Shown piece after piece: positions 25,755 to 35,367 of a stretch of 64,000 bases of DNA (its first letter is position 1; the number at the start of each line of letters is the position of its first letter). Origin of the DNA: Spiribacter vilamensis. GTDB lineage: Bacteria; Pseudomonadota; Gammaproteobacteria; Nitrococcales; Nitrococcaceae. The DNA lies in the NCBI RefSeq assembly GCF_004217415.1, contig NZ_SHLI01000001.1:434001-498000 (forward strand), given 5' to 3'. A program made the translations under genes and the position numbers. The notes beneath the pieces are model-generated. The model did not search any database, had not been told where the DNA came from, and saw only the letters and a program-made list of their open reading frames with translations.

Positions 25755-26105
25755 ATGATGTACAAGGACTGGTCAAAAACGACCGACGAACTCACGGCAC
25801 TGATGCAGCAGTTCGGTAAGGGTCATCCCGAGGTTGCCAAGGGGTTCTCGCAGCTCGCCAAGGCGGCTGAAAAGGATGGCGCGATGAGCGCCAAGGACAA
25901 AGAGCTGATGGCACTGGCTATTGGCGTCTCAATCCGCTGCGAAGGCTGCATTGCATTCCACGCAAAAGCGGCCGCCGGCTACCGTGCGACGCGGGCCGAG
26001 GTCCTCGAGACCATCGGTGTCTGCCTGTACATGGGCGGCGGTCCCGCCTTTGTGTACGGCGCACAGGCACTCGAGGCCTTTGACGCCTTCGCGGAAGAGG
26101 CCTGA
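25755..26105 (+). CDS. AhpD-like carboxymuconolactone decarboxylase family protein
   Basis: The 116-residue protein has the redox motif RCEGCIAFHAKAA (Cys-x-x-Cys plus the His two residues later), as in AhpD-type peroxidase partners. A start at 25755 or 25758 is possible; AGGAGACG precedes both. It lies 16 bases after the CDF gene and is followed by a bidirectional terminator. Confidence 0.9.
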   Translation: MMYKDWSKTTDELTALMQQFGKGHPEVAKGFSQLAKAAEKDGAMSAKDKELMALAIGVSIRCEGCIAFHAKAAAGYRATRAEVLETIGVCLYMGGGPAFVYGAQALEAFDAFAEEA

Positions 26106-26135
26106 TCCGGATCTCTGAAGACTTCCCCAACGAAA

Positions 26136-26161
26136 AGGCCCCTCCAGTGAGAGGGGCCTCT
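26136..26161. terminator. Bidirectional intrinsic terminator
   Basis: AGGCCCCTC/GAGGGGCCT with a 6-base loop CAGTGA and an A-run before it. It serves the ahpD-like gene on the plus strand and the betaine ABC operon on the minus strand. Confidence 0.85.
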
Positions 26162-26188
26162 TAGTGTCGATGAGCGTAACGGTACGGT

Positions 26189-27250
26189 TCAGTACTTACC
26201 GCGAGCGCCATCCTCCGAGGCACCGGTCGGTACCAGGGCCTTCATGAGCATGCGCATATCGATGACGCCGACCTGCTCACCATCCCGAACAACGCGGTAG
26301 GTCAGCTCGGTATTGCCCTCCGAAGCGGCAATAACCGATTCAAGGTTGGTGTCCTCATCAACATCGCCGGCGATGGGTCCTTCGATCGCCTCACGCTTGT
26401 ACTCCATCACTGAACGTACCCGCAGAACGCGAGCGCGGTTGATGTCGCTGATGAAGTCGATGATGTAGGGATCGTTCGGCCGTATCAGGATCTCCTGCGG
26501 TTCGCCCTGCTGGACGATGTAGCCGTCCTTGAGGATGACCAGGTGGTCGGCGAGCTTGAGCGCCTCATCCAGATCGTGAGTGATAAACACGATTGTTTTC
26601 TGCAGCTCGTTCTGCAGATCGAGCAGCAGATCCTGCATGTCCGTACGGATCAGAGGATCGAGTGCCGAAAAGGCCTCGTCCATGAGCATGATGTCGGAGT
26701 TGGATGTCAGCGACCGGGCGATACCGACACGTTGCTGCATCCCGCCGGAGAGCTGATGGGGATTCTGGTTGTCGTTGCCCTCGAGGCCGACGCGTTTGAG
26801 CCACTTGCTCGCTTCCGCCAGCGATTCCTGCTTTTTCCCGCCCCGCACGATGAGCGGCATGGCCGCGTTCTCGGCAATGGTGCGGTGGGGCAGGAGCCCG
26901 AACTTCTGGAACACCATCGACATGTGCTCGCGACGCAGTCGCCGCAGGTTGTCCTCGTCATAGTCAAGGACGTTCTCGCCATTGACGGTTATATTCCCCG
27001 CCGTGGGCTCGATCAGGCGGTTGAGATGGCGGATCAGGGTGGATTTCCCCGATCCGGACAGTCCCATGATGACGGTGATCTTGCCGCTGTCTATATCCAC
27101 GTTGATGTCCTGCAGCCCCAGGACATGGCCGTACTGATCCAGCAGATCGGTCTTGTTGACCCCGGCCTTGACGTGCTCTAGCGCCCAGTCCGGGTCATCA
27201 CCAAAAATCTTGTAGAGATGCTGAATCGAGATCTTGACCTGATCGCTCAT
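26189..27250 (-). CDS. proV: Glycine betaine/proline ABC transporter ATPase
   Basis: The 353-residue cytoplasmic ATPase has Walker A GLSGSGKST, Q-loop VFQKFGLLPHRTI, signature LSGGMQQRVGIARSL and Walker B IMLMDEAFSALDP. A single C-terminal regulatory stretch resembles a CBS domain (from about residue 280). Relatives use this region to sense ionic strength. It is the last gene of proX-proW-proV, 15 bases after proW. The operon imports osmoprotectants. Confidence 0.94.
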   Translation of the reverse strand: MSDQVKISIQHLYKIFGDDPDWALEHVKAGVNKTDLLDQYGHVLGLQDINVDIDSGKITVIMGLSGSGKSTLIRHLNRLIEPTAGNITVNGENVLDYDEDNLRRLRREHMSMVFQKFGLLPHRTIAENAAMPLIVRGGKKQESLAEASKWLKRVGLEGNDNQNPHQLSGGMQQRVGIARSLTSNSDIMLMDEAFSALDPLIRTDMQDLLLDLQNELQKTIVFITHDLDEALKLADHLVILKDGYIVQQGEPQEILIRPNDPYIIDFISDINRARVLRVRSVMEYKREAIEGPIAGDVDEDTNLESVIAASEGNTELTYRVVRDGEQVGVIDMRMLMKALVPTGASEDGARGKY

Positions 27251-27265
27251 GTGATCGACCTCCCT

Positions 27266-28288
27266 TTACTGCTGCTGCGACGTGTTGACGCGGGCCAGGG
27301 CGGCCTTGGTCACACGGTCAAGGATGACGGCGAGGAGGACGATGCCCAGTCCGGAGACCAGCCCCACACCCAGCTCAAGGTTGCGGATACCACGCAGGAC
27401 CAGCACACCCAGGCCGGGGGCCGAGACCAGCGACGCGATAACAACCATGGCGAGGCTCATCATGATGGTCTGGTTTACGCCCGCCATGATGTTCGGCAAC
27501 GCCAGCGGGATCTGCACGCCGTAGAGCTTCTGCCGATCGGTCATGCCGTAGGCATCGGCGGCCTCGATCACGTCCTTGTCGACCAGCCGAATCCCCAGGT
27601 TGGTCAGCCGGATGACCGGGACGATGGCGTAGAGGATAATGGCAATACCGTAGAGCTTCGGCTCGGTGACCGAGAACAGGAAGATCAGCGGGATCAGGTA
27701 AACGAACGGCGGCAGTGTCTGGAGCATGTCCAGGACCGGTGTGATTCCTCTTTGCAGATTGTCGCTCCGTGACATAGCGATGCCGATGGGCACGCCCAGT
27801 AATACGCAAAGCAGCGAACACACTACGATGATCGCCAGCGTCTGCATGGCATAGGTGTAGTGATCGATAAACGCGAGGAATAGCAGCATGATCGCGACCA
27901 TCGCCACCAGCTTCATCGATTTGGACGCGATAAACACAACGGCAAGCATCAACGGGATCATGACGAACCAGGGCATGTTCTGGAACATGCCCAGTGCGCC
28001 CTCGAGGAACCAGCTAAGCGGCGCGGTGAGAGGGTCAAGAACGAATTTCAGGCTGTCCTTGACACTGAGAAAGCCACTCTCCAGACCACCCGTCAAATCC
28101 CGGGTCTGGGCAATGGCCGGACAGGCATCATGCAAAGTATCGAGAGACGGAAAGGGTGTCTCCCAGAGCGAGGGCTCCGTTGTCTCCTGGCTCTTGAGCA
28201 GATCGGCCATGCTCGTATTGCCGCCCCCGGGGGTACCACACCAGTCTCGAAGCCCCAGGCTGTCAAAGATAAAATCATAAGTCGCCAT
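27266..28288 (-). CDS. proW: Glycine betaine/proline ABC transporter permease
   Basis: The 340-residue inner-membrane protein has a ~95-residue N-terminal tail before the first membrane segments, as in ProW. Family sequences include LGVPIGIAMSRS, MLQTLPPFVYLIP and the coupling region EAADAYGMTDRQKLYGVQIPLALP. Confidence 0.94.
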   Translation of the reverse strand: MATYDFIFDSLGLRDWCGTPGGGNTSMADLLKSQETTEPSLWETPFPSLDTLHDACPAIAQTRDLTGGLESGFLSVKDSLKFVLDPLTAPLSWFLEGALGMFQNMPWFVMIPLMLAVVFIASKSMKLVAMVAIMLLFLAFIDHYTYAMQTLAIIVVCSLLCVLLGVPIGIAMSRSDNLQRGITPVLDMLQTLPPFVYLIPLIFLFSVTEPKLYGIAIILYAIVPVIRLTNLGIRLVDKDVIEAADAYGMTDRQKLYGVQIPLALPNIMAGVNQTIMMSLAMVVIASLVSAPGLGVLVLRGIRNLELGVGLVSGLGIVLLAVILDRVTKAALARVNTSQQQ

Positions 28289-28369
28289 TGGCGGATTCCT
28301 TCTCCGGAACTAGAAAAGGCGCCGGAACACCATGGCCCCGACGCCTGAGTTTTCCCTGACGGTAGCGGT

Positions 28370-29329
28370 TTAGAACATGCCCTGCAGGTTCGCCTTCGCG
28401 TCCTCGCTGATCCAGCTCATCCACTCTTCCTGATTGTTCTGCAGGTAGCGGACAACAGCCTCGTCATTGGTCGCCTCATTGTCGGTGTACCAGGCGAGCA
28501 GCTCATTCATCGTCTCATTCTCGACCGTCATGTTCTGCAGCATCGCAAAAGCCTCGGGCTCGCGCTCGGCAAAGTCAGTGGTGACGATGTTAAAGACGCT
28601 TGCGGACGGGAAGGCCGAAACGCCAACCTCATCAGACTCCGGATCCTGGTTGTTGGCATGGACCTCGGGCTTGTACTCGCCAAGGTCGATGCTGACCATG
28701 TCGTACTTGCCGAGAGGCGCCGTCGGACCCCAGTAATAGCCGAACCAGGGCTCTTTATTCTGGTAGGCGGATGCCATGGACGCCTTCAGGGTCTGACCCG
28801 AGCCGTGGTTGAACACCTCGATGCCATTCCCTTCGAGATCAAGCGCCTCGATGAGGGAGTCGTTGACGATTCGGCAGCCCCAGCCGTCCGGACAGTTGTT
28901 GAAGCGACCGACGAGCTCGGGGTTATTCAGAACCCCCTCGATGGTTCCAAGCTCGGGATGCTCCTCGACGAGGTACCTCGGCAGGAGCCAGTGCTCCGTG
29001 CCACCTTTGGTATAGGTGTCCGAGGCCTTCTGGACCTTGCCCTGCTCTGCGAGATCGAAGTAGGACGGTGCGGAATTCACCCACATATCGGGGACGATAT
29101 CGGGTTCGTTGTTCTCGGCGAGGGATGAAATCGCTGCCGTGGTCTGCGATGGCACGACCTTCACATCACAGCCGTAGCCCTGCTCGAGCAGGAATTCGGT
29201 GATGCCGGTCATGATGCCGCCGGTCGTCCAGTTCATTTCGCCGACGGACACCTCGCCACACTCGGCGTTGGCGGCCATCGGGACCATTGCACCGGCGAGG
29301 GCCAGGGCGTAAAGGGGACGCTTACTCAT
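28370..29329 (-). CDS. proX: Glycine betaine-type periplasmic binding protein
   Basis: The 319-residue product has a Sec signal peptide (ending AANA). The mature part matches OpuAC/ProX proteins: VGEMNWTTGGIMTGITEFL, then IVPDMWVNSAPS, WGCRIVND, and EPWFGYYWGPTAPLGKYD with the aromatic residues that cage quaternary amines. I chose the ATG at 29329; another at 29341 carries the GGAG ribosome site within its second codon. Confidence 0.93.
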   Translation of the reverse strand: MSKRPLYALALAGAMVPMAANAECGEVSVGEMNWTTGGIMTGITEFLLEQGYGCDVKVVPSQTTAAISSLAENNEPDIVPDMWVNSAPSYFDLAEQGKVQKASDTYTKGGTEHWLLPRYLVEEHPELGTIEGVLNNPELVGRFNNCPDGWGCRIVNDSLIEALDLEGNGIEVFNHGSGQTLKASMASAYQNKEPWFGYYWGPTAPLGKYDMVSIDLGEYKPEVHANNQDPESDEVGVSAFPSASVFNIVTTDFAEREPEAFAMLQNMTVENETMNELLAWYTDNEATNDEAVVRYLQNNQEEWMSWISEDAKANLQGMF

Positions 29330-29522
29330 GGTTAGCTCCATTCTCTTGCGTTATTGAAAACATTTGCCACTCGACTCCCACACGCCAGCTGACCCGTCTG
29401 AGGACCAGTGGCGCAAGGAAGCCGCAGTGGGAGCGAAAACTGATTGGCACGTGGCGTGCGGTTTTCTGTGGATCGGTCAATCGGGATTCGAATTACCCGG
29501 TCTCCGTTTGGAACATGATTCA

Positions 29523-29552
29523 ACTATAGATCAACTTTTCTGACGAGCGCAA
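29523..29552 (-). promoter_or_regulatory. Candidate proXWV promoter with long leader
   Basis: Toward proX, TTGCGC and TATAGT are spaced by 18 bases. Transcription from here would give a leader of about 185 bases before the proX start. The -35 lies in a small inverted repeat, GCGCAA/TTGCGC (29547-29562). The rest of the leader (29330-29520) shows no gene or recognised RNA motif. Confidence 0.4.
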
Positions 29553-29566
29553 ATAGTTGCGCCGCG

Positions 29567-30052
29567 TCACAGGATCCAGAGCGTCATCAGACCGGCCAGC
29601 GGGGCGAGGAGGAGACTGACCAGCCAACGTCTCCAGACGAAGGGCCAGCCCAGCGTCGGCAGCTCGAAGACGAGTGTCCGATGCAGGGCGAAACAGGACC
29701 ATCCGGTCAGTGCGGCCACGAGCTGCGGCAGGCCGACGCCGGCGCGCTCGAATACCAGAATCAGCGGGAACGCCACCACGGGTCCGCCCGGCAGGATACC
29801 GCCTAGCAGCGACGCGATGAGGATCCCCTGTATACCCGAGCTTTCACCCAGCCAGCGGCCGAACAGGGCCTGCGGGATGAGTTCGCCGATAAAGCTCGCG
29901 GCAATCAGCGCAATGGGTAGGCGAATCAGCAGCGGTGCGAGCTGCTGCCATGCCCCCTGCAGGACTGTGCGATGCCGCACCGCGGCGTGGCGATGCCCGA
30001 GCACGCCGAGTGCCAGCGCCAGCACCAGCACACTGAGATAGGCATACAGCAT
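29567..30052 (-). CDS. Half-size permease, second of a paralogous pair
   Basis: A 161-residue membrane protein with about four hydrophobic segments. It aligns with the preceding gene's product along its length: RWLGESSGIQGILIA, GGILPGGPVVAFPL, FELPTLGWPF. The layout resembles one half of ArsP/DUF318-type permeases, but the CSCG signature of that family is replaced by PGGP, so the assignment is tentative. Its ATG directly follows the stop of the partner gene. Confidence 0.8.
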   Translation of the reverse strand: MLYAYLSVLVLALALGVLGHRHAAVRHRTVLQGAWQQLAPLLIRLPIALIAASFIGELIPQALFGRWLGESSGIQGILIASLLGGILPGGPVVAFPLILVFERAGVGLPQLVAALTGWSCFALHRTLVFELPTLGWPFVWRRWLVSLLLAPLAGLMTLWIL

Positions 30053-30547
30053 TCAGCGACGGACCGGATCGCCCAGCCACTGTGCAGCGAGACCGGCGAT
30101 CAGGGGCAGGGGGAGCGAAACGGCAAGGCGCAGGATGACGAAGTCGAGGCCAAAGAACGGTAGCTCCCAGATGAGGATGCGCTGGATACCGAGCACGGAC
30201 CAGGCCGTGAGATAGGTGATGCACACGGGGAATGACGCCCCGACCGACCTTAGTCCGACCACCAGCGGGAACGCCATGAACGGCCCGCCGGGTGTGATTG
30301 CGCCGGCGGCGATCGCAATGAAAAGACCGCGCCATCCCGCATCGCGCCCCAGCCATCGCTCGACCACGGCCCGCGGTAGCAGGGCCTGCGCGTAGGCGGC
30401 CATGACAATGGCGATAATGACCAGCGGCACCACCAGCACCATGAGCTCACCGGCGGAGAAAAGCGCCCCGGTCACGGCATCGAAGCCTTGCCGATAGCCT
30501 AGTAAAGCCCCGGCAACAACCGCGAGTATCGCGAAAAAGATTGTCAT
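30053..30547 (-). CDS. Half-size permease, first of a paralogous pair
   Basis: A 164-residue membrane protein with RWLGRDAGWRGLFIA, GAITPGGPFMAFPL and WELPFFGLDF, paralogous to the product of the next gene. It starts inside the rsgA stop (4-base ATGA overlap). The pair probably forms a heteromeric transporter; the substrate is unknown. Confidence 0.8.
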   Translation of the reverse strand: MTIFFAILAVVAGALLGYRQGFDAVTGALFSAGELMVLVVPLVIIAIVMAAYAQALLPRAVVERWLGRDAGWRGLFIAIAAGAITPGGPFMAFPLVVGLRSVGASFPVCITYLTAWSVLGIQRILIWELPFFGLDFVILRLAVSLPLPLIAGLAAQWLGDPVRR

Positions 30548-31431
30548 CGGGCGGTTTCCTCGCGCAGGCGTTGCCAGCGTTTCAGCGCCTCCGGATCGAT
30601 GCAGCCGGCGGCGATGCCCTCGCGAATGCCGCAGTCGGGCTCGGTGCCGTGGCGGCAGTCATTGAATCGGCAGTGTCGGGTGGCCTCGGCGATCACCGGA
30701 TAGGCGGCATCAACAGCGCTCGGGTTTAGGTGATCGAGACGTAGCGTCCGGACGCCGGGGGAGTCGATGAGCGCACCGCCGTCGGGGCGATCGAACAGCG
30801 TCGTCTCGCTGGTGGTATGCCGGCCCTGACCGCTGCTCGCCGATATCTGTCCGATCCGAAGGCTTGCCGTGGGAACGAGCGCCTGGGTAATCGATGACTT
30901 GCCGACACCGGACTGTCCGACGAGGATGAGCGTCTCGCCGCCCGTGGCGGCCTCCAGCCGGGTGAGTGCGTCCGGATCGTGCGTGCTACCGGTCATGATC
31001 GGGATCGCCATATCCTCGCAACGTTGCCGGATCGCCTGCATCGGCATGGATCCGGCGGCCGATGCCAGATCCTGCTTGTGACACCAGAGGAGTAACGGGA
31101 TATCGAGTGCCTTGCCAAGGACGATATAACGATCCACAAGCAGGGCGTCGGGTGCAGGCTCGGGCGCGATCACCAGGACCATTCGATCGACGTTCGCCGC
31201 GAGCCCGCGGGGTCGTCCCCGAAAGTCGCCGCGCTCGATCAGGTTGCGACGGGGCTCGATCGCATCGATCCAGCCGTCCGGTGCATCGGCGCTCCACTGC
31301 ACCCGGTCACCGCAAACCGGTCGCGGGTCGCGTCGACGGCGGGGGCGGCAGCGGTTAAGACTGCCGTCGCTGTCGGCGACGAGGCAGTGATCGCCGCTAG
31401 CCATGACGACGCGAGCCATTGATTCATGCAT
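30544..31431 (-). CDS. rsgA: Ribosome small-subunit-dependent GTPase A
   Basis: The 295-residue circularly permuted GTPase matures the 30S subunit. An N-terminal OB-fold ends near residue 70; G1 is GQSGVGKSS, G3 is DSPGVRTL, and the C-terminal zinc knuckle is CRFNDCRHGTEPDC. The G4 motif, normally NKxD, reads HKQD here, an odd substitution in the guanine-specificity loop. Start codons at 31431 and 31419 are both possible. It is divergent from orn, as in many gammaproteobacteria, and heads an operon with the two half-permeases. Confidence 0.95.
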   Translation of the reverse strand: MHESMARVVMASGDHCLVADSDGSLNRCRPRRRRDPRPVCGDRVQWSADAPDGWIDAIEPRRNLIERGDFRGRPRGLAANVDRMVLVIAPEPAPDALLVDRYIVLGKALDIPLLLWCHKQDLASAAGSMPMQAIRQRCEDMAIPIMTGSTHDPDALTRLEAATGGETLILVGQSGVGKSSITQALVPTASLRIGQISASSGQGRHTTSETTLFDRPDGGALIDSPGVRTLRLDHLNPSAVDAAYPVIAEATRHCRFNDCRHGTEPDCGIREGIAAGCIDPEALKRWQRLREETAR

Positions 31432-31504
31432 CTACGGCGTCATCCTGCGGGCAAGGGGCTTTGATAGACTGGACAGCCCATTCATGTAATCGGAATCCGT
31501 ACCT

Positions 31505-32065
31505 ATGCTCTACTCGGCGAATAATCTCATCTGGATCGATCTGGAGATGACCGGTCTTGACGTCGACAACGATCAGGTCATCGAAATCGCCACGATCGTA
31601 ACCGATGCCGAACTCAATATCCTCGCCGAGGGGCCCGTTCTGGCGATTCACCAGCCCGAGACGGTGCTTGATGGAATGGATCAGTGGAATCAGAGCCAGC
31701 ACGGCGGTTCGGGGCTCATCGAGCGGGTTCGCCAGAGCAGCGTCGACGAGGCGGAGGCCGAGCGACAGACACTGCGTTTTCTCGAGCAGTGGGTGCCGGC
31801 CGGTGCGTCGCCCATGTGTGGCAACAGCATCTGTCAGGATCGTCGCTTTCTCCACCGGGTCATGCCCGAGCTCATGCGCTATTTCCACTATCGTCACATC
31901 GATGTGAGCACCCTCAAGGAGCTCGCGCGGCGCTGGATGCCGGCGGCGGTTGAAAGCACGCAGAAGAACGCCTCGCACCTCGCGCTGGATGATATCCGCG
32001 ATTCCATCAACGAGCTGCGCCACTATCGGTCGCGGTTTCTCTGTGAGGCGGCGCGCGGCGGCTGA
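31505..32065 (+). CDS. orn: Oligoribonuclease
   Basis: The 186-residue DEDDh exonuclease degrades di- and short oligoribonucleotides. It has [35 protein letters not shown] and the final [15 protein letters not shown] with His and Asp. The ATG is 73 bases from rsgA on the other strand. Confidence 0.97.
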   Translation: MLYSANNLIWIDLEMTGLDVDNDQVIEIATIVTDAELNILAEGPVLAIHQPETVLDGMDQWNQSQHGGSGLIERVRQSSVDEAEAERQTLRFLEQWVPAGASPMCGNSICQDRRFLHRVMPELMRYFHYRHIDVSTLKELARRWMPAAVESTQKNASHLALDDIRDSINELRHYRSRFLCEAARGG

Positions 32066-32078
32066 TCCGCGTGCGGTT

Positions 32079-32918
32079 TCAGCCGTCCGTCGGTGTGCTC
32101 ACCGGTCGAGCGGGATCGTTTCCCCACTCGGACCATGAGCCGTCATACCCACGCACCCGCTCGAAGCCGAGGTATCGAAGCACCACATAGGTCAGCGCCG
32201 ATCGGTGATGGGTCTGGCAGTGGGTGATGACCTCGTGATCGGGGGTGACGCCGAGCTCGGCATACTCCTCGGCCAGCGCCGATGCCGCGCGTAGACGGCC
32301 ATTGCGGTCGGGATCGAAATTGTCGGTCCACTCGAGATTGACTGCGCCGGGGATATGGCCGTTGCGACGGGCACGCATAACCTCGCCCCGGTATTCACCC
32401 GGTGATCTTGCATCAACGATCACGACATCCGGATCGTCGAGGTGGGCCTGGATATAATCGGCGCCCACGCGGGCAACGGCATCGTCCGTTACCGCCGGGT
32501 AGGCGGGTGCCGGTTCGGTTGTACTCGAAGCGCCTTCGACAAGCGGCCGCCCATCGGCCTGCCAGGCGCCCAGCCCGCCATCGAGAAGCGACCAGTGCCG
32601 GTGGCCAAGACAGTCAAGAGTCCAGAGCAGACGCGAGGCGGCGCCACCGCCGCTGGCATCGTACGCCACCACATGGGTGGCCGGCGTGATGCCTGCATCC
32701 CCCAGCACACCCGCCAGATCCGATGCCGGTGGCAGAACACCACCGGCCGGTGGTCGCGCGGTGACGAGGTCGCTGTAGCGGATGCAGGTGGCCCCCTCGA
32801 TATGGCCCTGTGCAAAGACCGCCCCGTCGCCGACAAAGACCACTTGCAGGTGACTGCTGTTCGCTTGCGCGGCGAGATGCTCGGGCGCAATCACCAGCGG
32901 CATGGCGTCGGCGATCAC
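32079..32918 (-). CDS. Rhodanese-type sulfurtransferase
   Basis: A 279-residue protein with two rhodanese domains. The active-site loop in the second is HCQTHHRSA, with the persulfide-carrying Cys, and the first domain is inactive. The type fits thiosulfate or mercaptopyruvate sulfurtransferase. The GTG at 32918 overlaps the ppsA stop by 4 bases (GTGA), which favours coupled translation; the ATG at 32903 is an alternative. It follows ppsA in one operon. Confidence 0.92.
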   Translation of the reverse strand: MIADAMPLVIAPEHLAAQANSSHLQVVFVGDGAVFAQGHIEGATCIRYSDLVTARPPAGGVLPPASDLAGVLGDAGITPATHVVAYDASGGGAASRLLWTLDCLGHRHWSLLDGGLGAWQADGRPLVEGASSTTEPAPAYPAVTDDAVARVGADYIQAHLDDPDVVIVDARSPGEYRGEVMRARRNGHIPGAVNLEWTDNFDPDRNGRLRAASALAEEYAELGVTPDHEVITHCQTHHRSALTYVVLRYLGFERVRGYDGSWSEWGNDPARPVSTPTDG

Positions 32919-35290
32919 GCGGTCTCACCACCGAGGTACAGCCAGGTCTCGACCACGCTGTCCGGGTTGAGGGAGATGCTGTCGATGCCTTCTTCCATCA
33001 GCCAGCGGGCCAGGTCGGGGTGATCGGACGGACCCTGGCCGCAGATGCCGACGTATTTGCCGGCCCGGTTCGCTGCCTGGATGGCCATGTGCAGCAATGC
33101 CTTGACGGCGGGATCGCGTTCCTCGAACAGGTGAGCGACCAGCCCCGAATCCCGATCCAGCCCCAGGGTCAGCTGGGTGAGGTCGTTGGATCCGATGGAG
33201 TAGCCGTCGAAGATCTCCAGGAACTCGTCGGCGAGGACGGCGTTCGAGGGCAGTTCGCACATCATGATGACCTTCAGCCCGTCCTTGCCCTTCTCGAGGC
33301 CATTGCGAGCCAGCATCTCCACGACCTTGCGACCCTCATCGGGGGTCCGTACGAAGGGGATCATGATCCAGACGTTGGTCAGCCCCATTTCGTTGCGCAC
33401 CTTGCGCAGGGCCTGGCACTCGAGCTCGAAGCACGGGCGGAAATCCTCGGAGATGTAGCGCGAGGCACCGCGGAACCCGATCATCGGGTTTTCCTCTTCG
33501 GGCTCGTAGGCCTCACCGCCGATCAGATTGGCGTATTCGTTGGATTTGAAGTCGGACATGCGCACGATCACCGGCTGATCGGCGAAGCTCGCGGCCAGTG
33601 TGCTGATCCCCTCGGCGAGCTTGTCGACATAGAAGCCGACCGGCGAGTCATAGCCGGCGATCTGATTGTCGATCACGGCCTTGAGGTCGTCCGACTGCTG
33701 ATCGTATTCCAGCAATGCACGGGGATGGATGCCGATCATCCGATTGATGATGAACTCGAGCCTGGCCAGCCCCACACCGGCGTTGGGCAACTGGGCGAAA
33801 TCGAAGGCGCGGTCCGGATTGCCCACGTTCATCATGATCTTGAACGGCAACTCCGGCATGTTGCCGAGCTCGATATCGCGTATCTCGAAATCCTGAATGC
33901 CGCGGTAGATGTAGCCCGTATCGCCCTCGGCGCAGGAAACGGTCACCTCGGTACCGTCGGTGAGGCGATCGGTGCCATTACCGGTGCCGACCACGGCGGG
34001 GATGCCCAGCTCGCGGGCGATAATCGCGGCATGGCAGGTGCGTCCACCGCGGTTGGTAACGATCGCCGAGGCGCGTTTCATGATCGGTTCCCAGTCGGGG
34101 TCGGTCATGTCGGTGACCAGCACATCGCCGGCCTCCACCATGTGCATGTCGTTGAGGTCGTCGACCACGCGCACGCGTCCAGCGCCGATACGCTGCCCGA
34201 TGGCGCGTCCCTCGACCATTACCTGACCGCGCTCGTGGAGCTGATAGCGCTTGAGGCTCTGGCCGCCATCGCGGCTTTTCACGGTTTCCGGGCGGGCCTG
34301 GAGGATGTAGAGCCGACCGGTTTCGCCGTCCTTGCCCCATTCGATGTCCATCGGGCGACCGTAATGATTCTCGATGGTCATGGCCTGCCGGCCCAGCGAC
34401 TCGACGTCTTCATCGGTCAGACAGAACCGCATCCGGTCCGCTTCGGGGTTCTCGACGATACGGACCGTTTCCTGACTGTCTGGGTCATCGTCATAGACCA
34501 TCTTGATGGCCTTCTCGCCCAGTGTCCGTCGCAATACGGCGGGGCGCCCGGCGGCAAGCGTGGCCTTGTGGACGTAGAACTCGTCCGGATTGACCGAGCC
34601 CTGAACAACCGTCTCGCCGAGGCCATTGGAGGCGGTGACGAACACCACATCGCGGAAGCCCGACTCGGTGTCCATGGTGAACATCACCCCCGAGGCCCCG
34701 ATGTCGGTGCGCGCCATCTCCTGGATACCGGCGGAGAGTGCGACCTTGGAATGCGCAAAGTCGTGGTGAACGCGGTAGGAAATGGCCCGATCGTTGAACA
34801 AGGAGGCGAAAACATCGCGGATCGTGCGCATGACGTCATCGAGACCGCGAACGTTGAGGAAGGTCTCCTGCTGTCCGGCAAAGGAGGCATCGGGCAGGTC
34901 CTCGGCCGTGGCCGATGAGCGCACCGCCACGGACAGGTCGGTTTTTTGTGACCGTTCGACCAGCTGATGCCACGCCGTGGTGATTTCATCATGCAGGCGG
35001 GCGGGGAAGGGGGTTTCGACAATCATCTCGCGAATCCGGGCGCCAACCCGGGCGAGTTCCTGGACATCGTCGATATCGAGCCCCTCCAGCGCCGCCTCGA
35101 TCCGCGGCCGCAGCCCGCTCTCGTCGAGGAAGTCCCAGTAGGCCTGTGCCGTGGTCGCGAATCCCCCCGGTACCTGCACTCCGGCATCGGACAGATTACT
35201 GATCATCTCCCCGAGGGAGGCATTCTTGCCGCCAACGCGCTCGACATCATTCATGCCGAGCGACTCGAACCAGACTACGTATTCGCTCAC
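32915..35290 (-). CDS. ppsA: Phosphoenolpyruvate synthase
   Basis: It converts pyruvate and ATP to PEP, AMP and phosphate for gluconeogenesis. I chose the GTG at 35290 ([12 protein letters not shown]), which follows GGGAGAG and gives 791 residues, matching the family's usual ~790. The nucleotide-binding domain starts [11 protein letters not shown]; the swivelling His domain has [21 protein letters not shown]; the PEP-binding barrel ends with GICGQGPSD. It is divergent from its regulator ppsR. Confidence 0.97.
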   Translation of the reverse strand: MSEYVVWFESLGMNDVERVGGKNASLGEMISNLSDAGVQVPGGFATTAQAYWDFLDESGLRPRIEAALEGLDIDDVQELARVGARIREMIVETPFPARLHDEITTAWHQLVERSQKTDLSVAVRSSATAEDLPDASFAGQQETFLNVRGLDDVMRTIRDVFASLFNDRAISYRVHHDFAHSKVALSAGIQEMARTDIGASGVMFTMDTESGFRDVVFVTASNGLGETVVQGSVNPDEFYVHKATLAAGRPAVLRRTLGEKAIKMVYDDDPDSQETVRIVENPEADRMRFCLTDEDVESLGRQAMTIENHYGRPMDIEWGKDGETGRLYILQARPETVKSRDGGQSLKRYQLHERGQVMVEGRAIGQRIGAGRVRVVDDLNDMHMVEAGDVLVTDMTDPDWEPIMKRASAIVTNRGGRTCHAAIIARELGIPAVVGTGNGTDRLTDGTEVTVSCAEGDTGYIYRGIQDFEIRDIELGNMPELPFKIMMNVGNPDRAFDFAQLPNAGVGLARLEFIINRMIGIHPRALLEYDQQSDDLKAVIDNQIAGYDSPVGFYVDKLAEGISTLAASFADQPVIVRMSDFKSNEYANLIGGEAYEPEEENPMIGFRGASRYISEDFRPCFELECQALRKVRNEMGLTNVWIMIPFVRTPDEGRKVVEMLARNGLEKGKDGLKVIMMCELPSNAVLADEFLEIFDGYSIGSNDLTQLTLGLDRDSGLVAHLFEERDPAVKALLHMAIQAANRAGKYVGICGQGPSDHPDLARWLMEEGIDSISLNPDSVVETWLYLGGETA

Positions 35291-35367
35291 TACCGCTCTC
35301 CCGTTAAAAGTTCTGTCCACACCGGTACACTGGTTGCCGATTGTGGTTCATCGAGTTGAGTTCTGCC

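Noticed and set aside
32810-34918. A 702-codon open frame on the plus strand
   Set aside because: It is antisense to ppsA, whose product has all family motifs. High GC makes long antisense frames common, and the predicted protein is His/Asp/Gly-rich with no domain.
35341-35367. An N-terminal extension of ppsR from a TTG
   Set aside because: The extension has no family similarity, and the ATG at 35368 matches the usual PpsR start.
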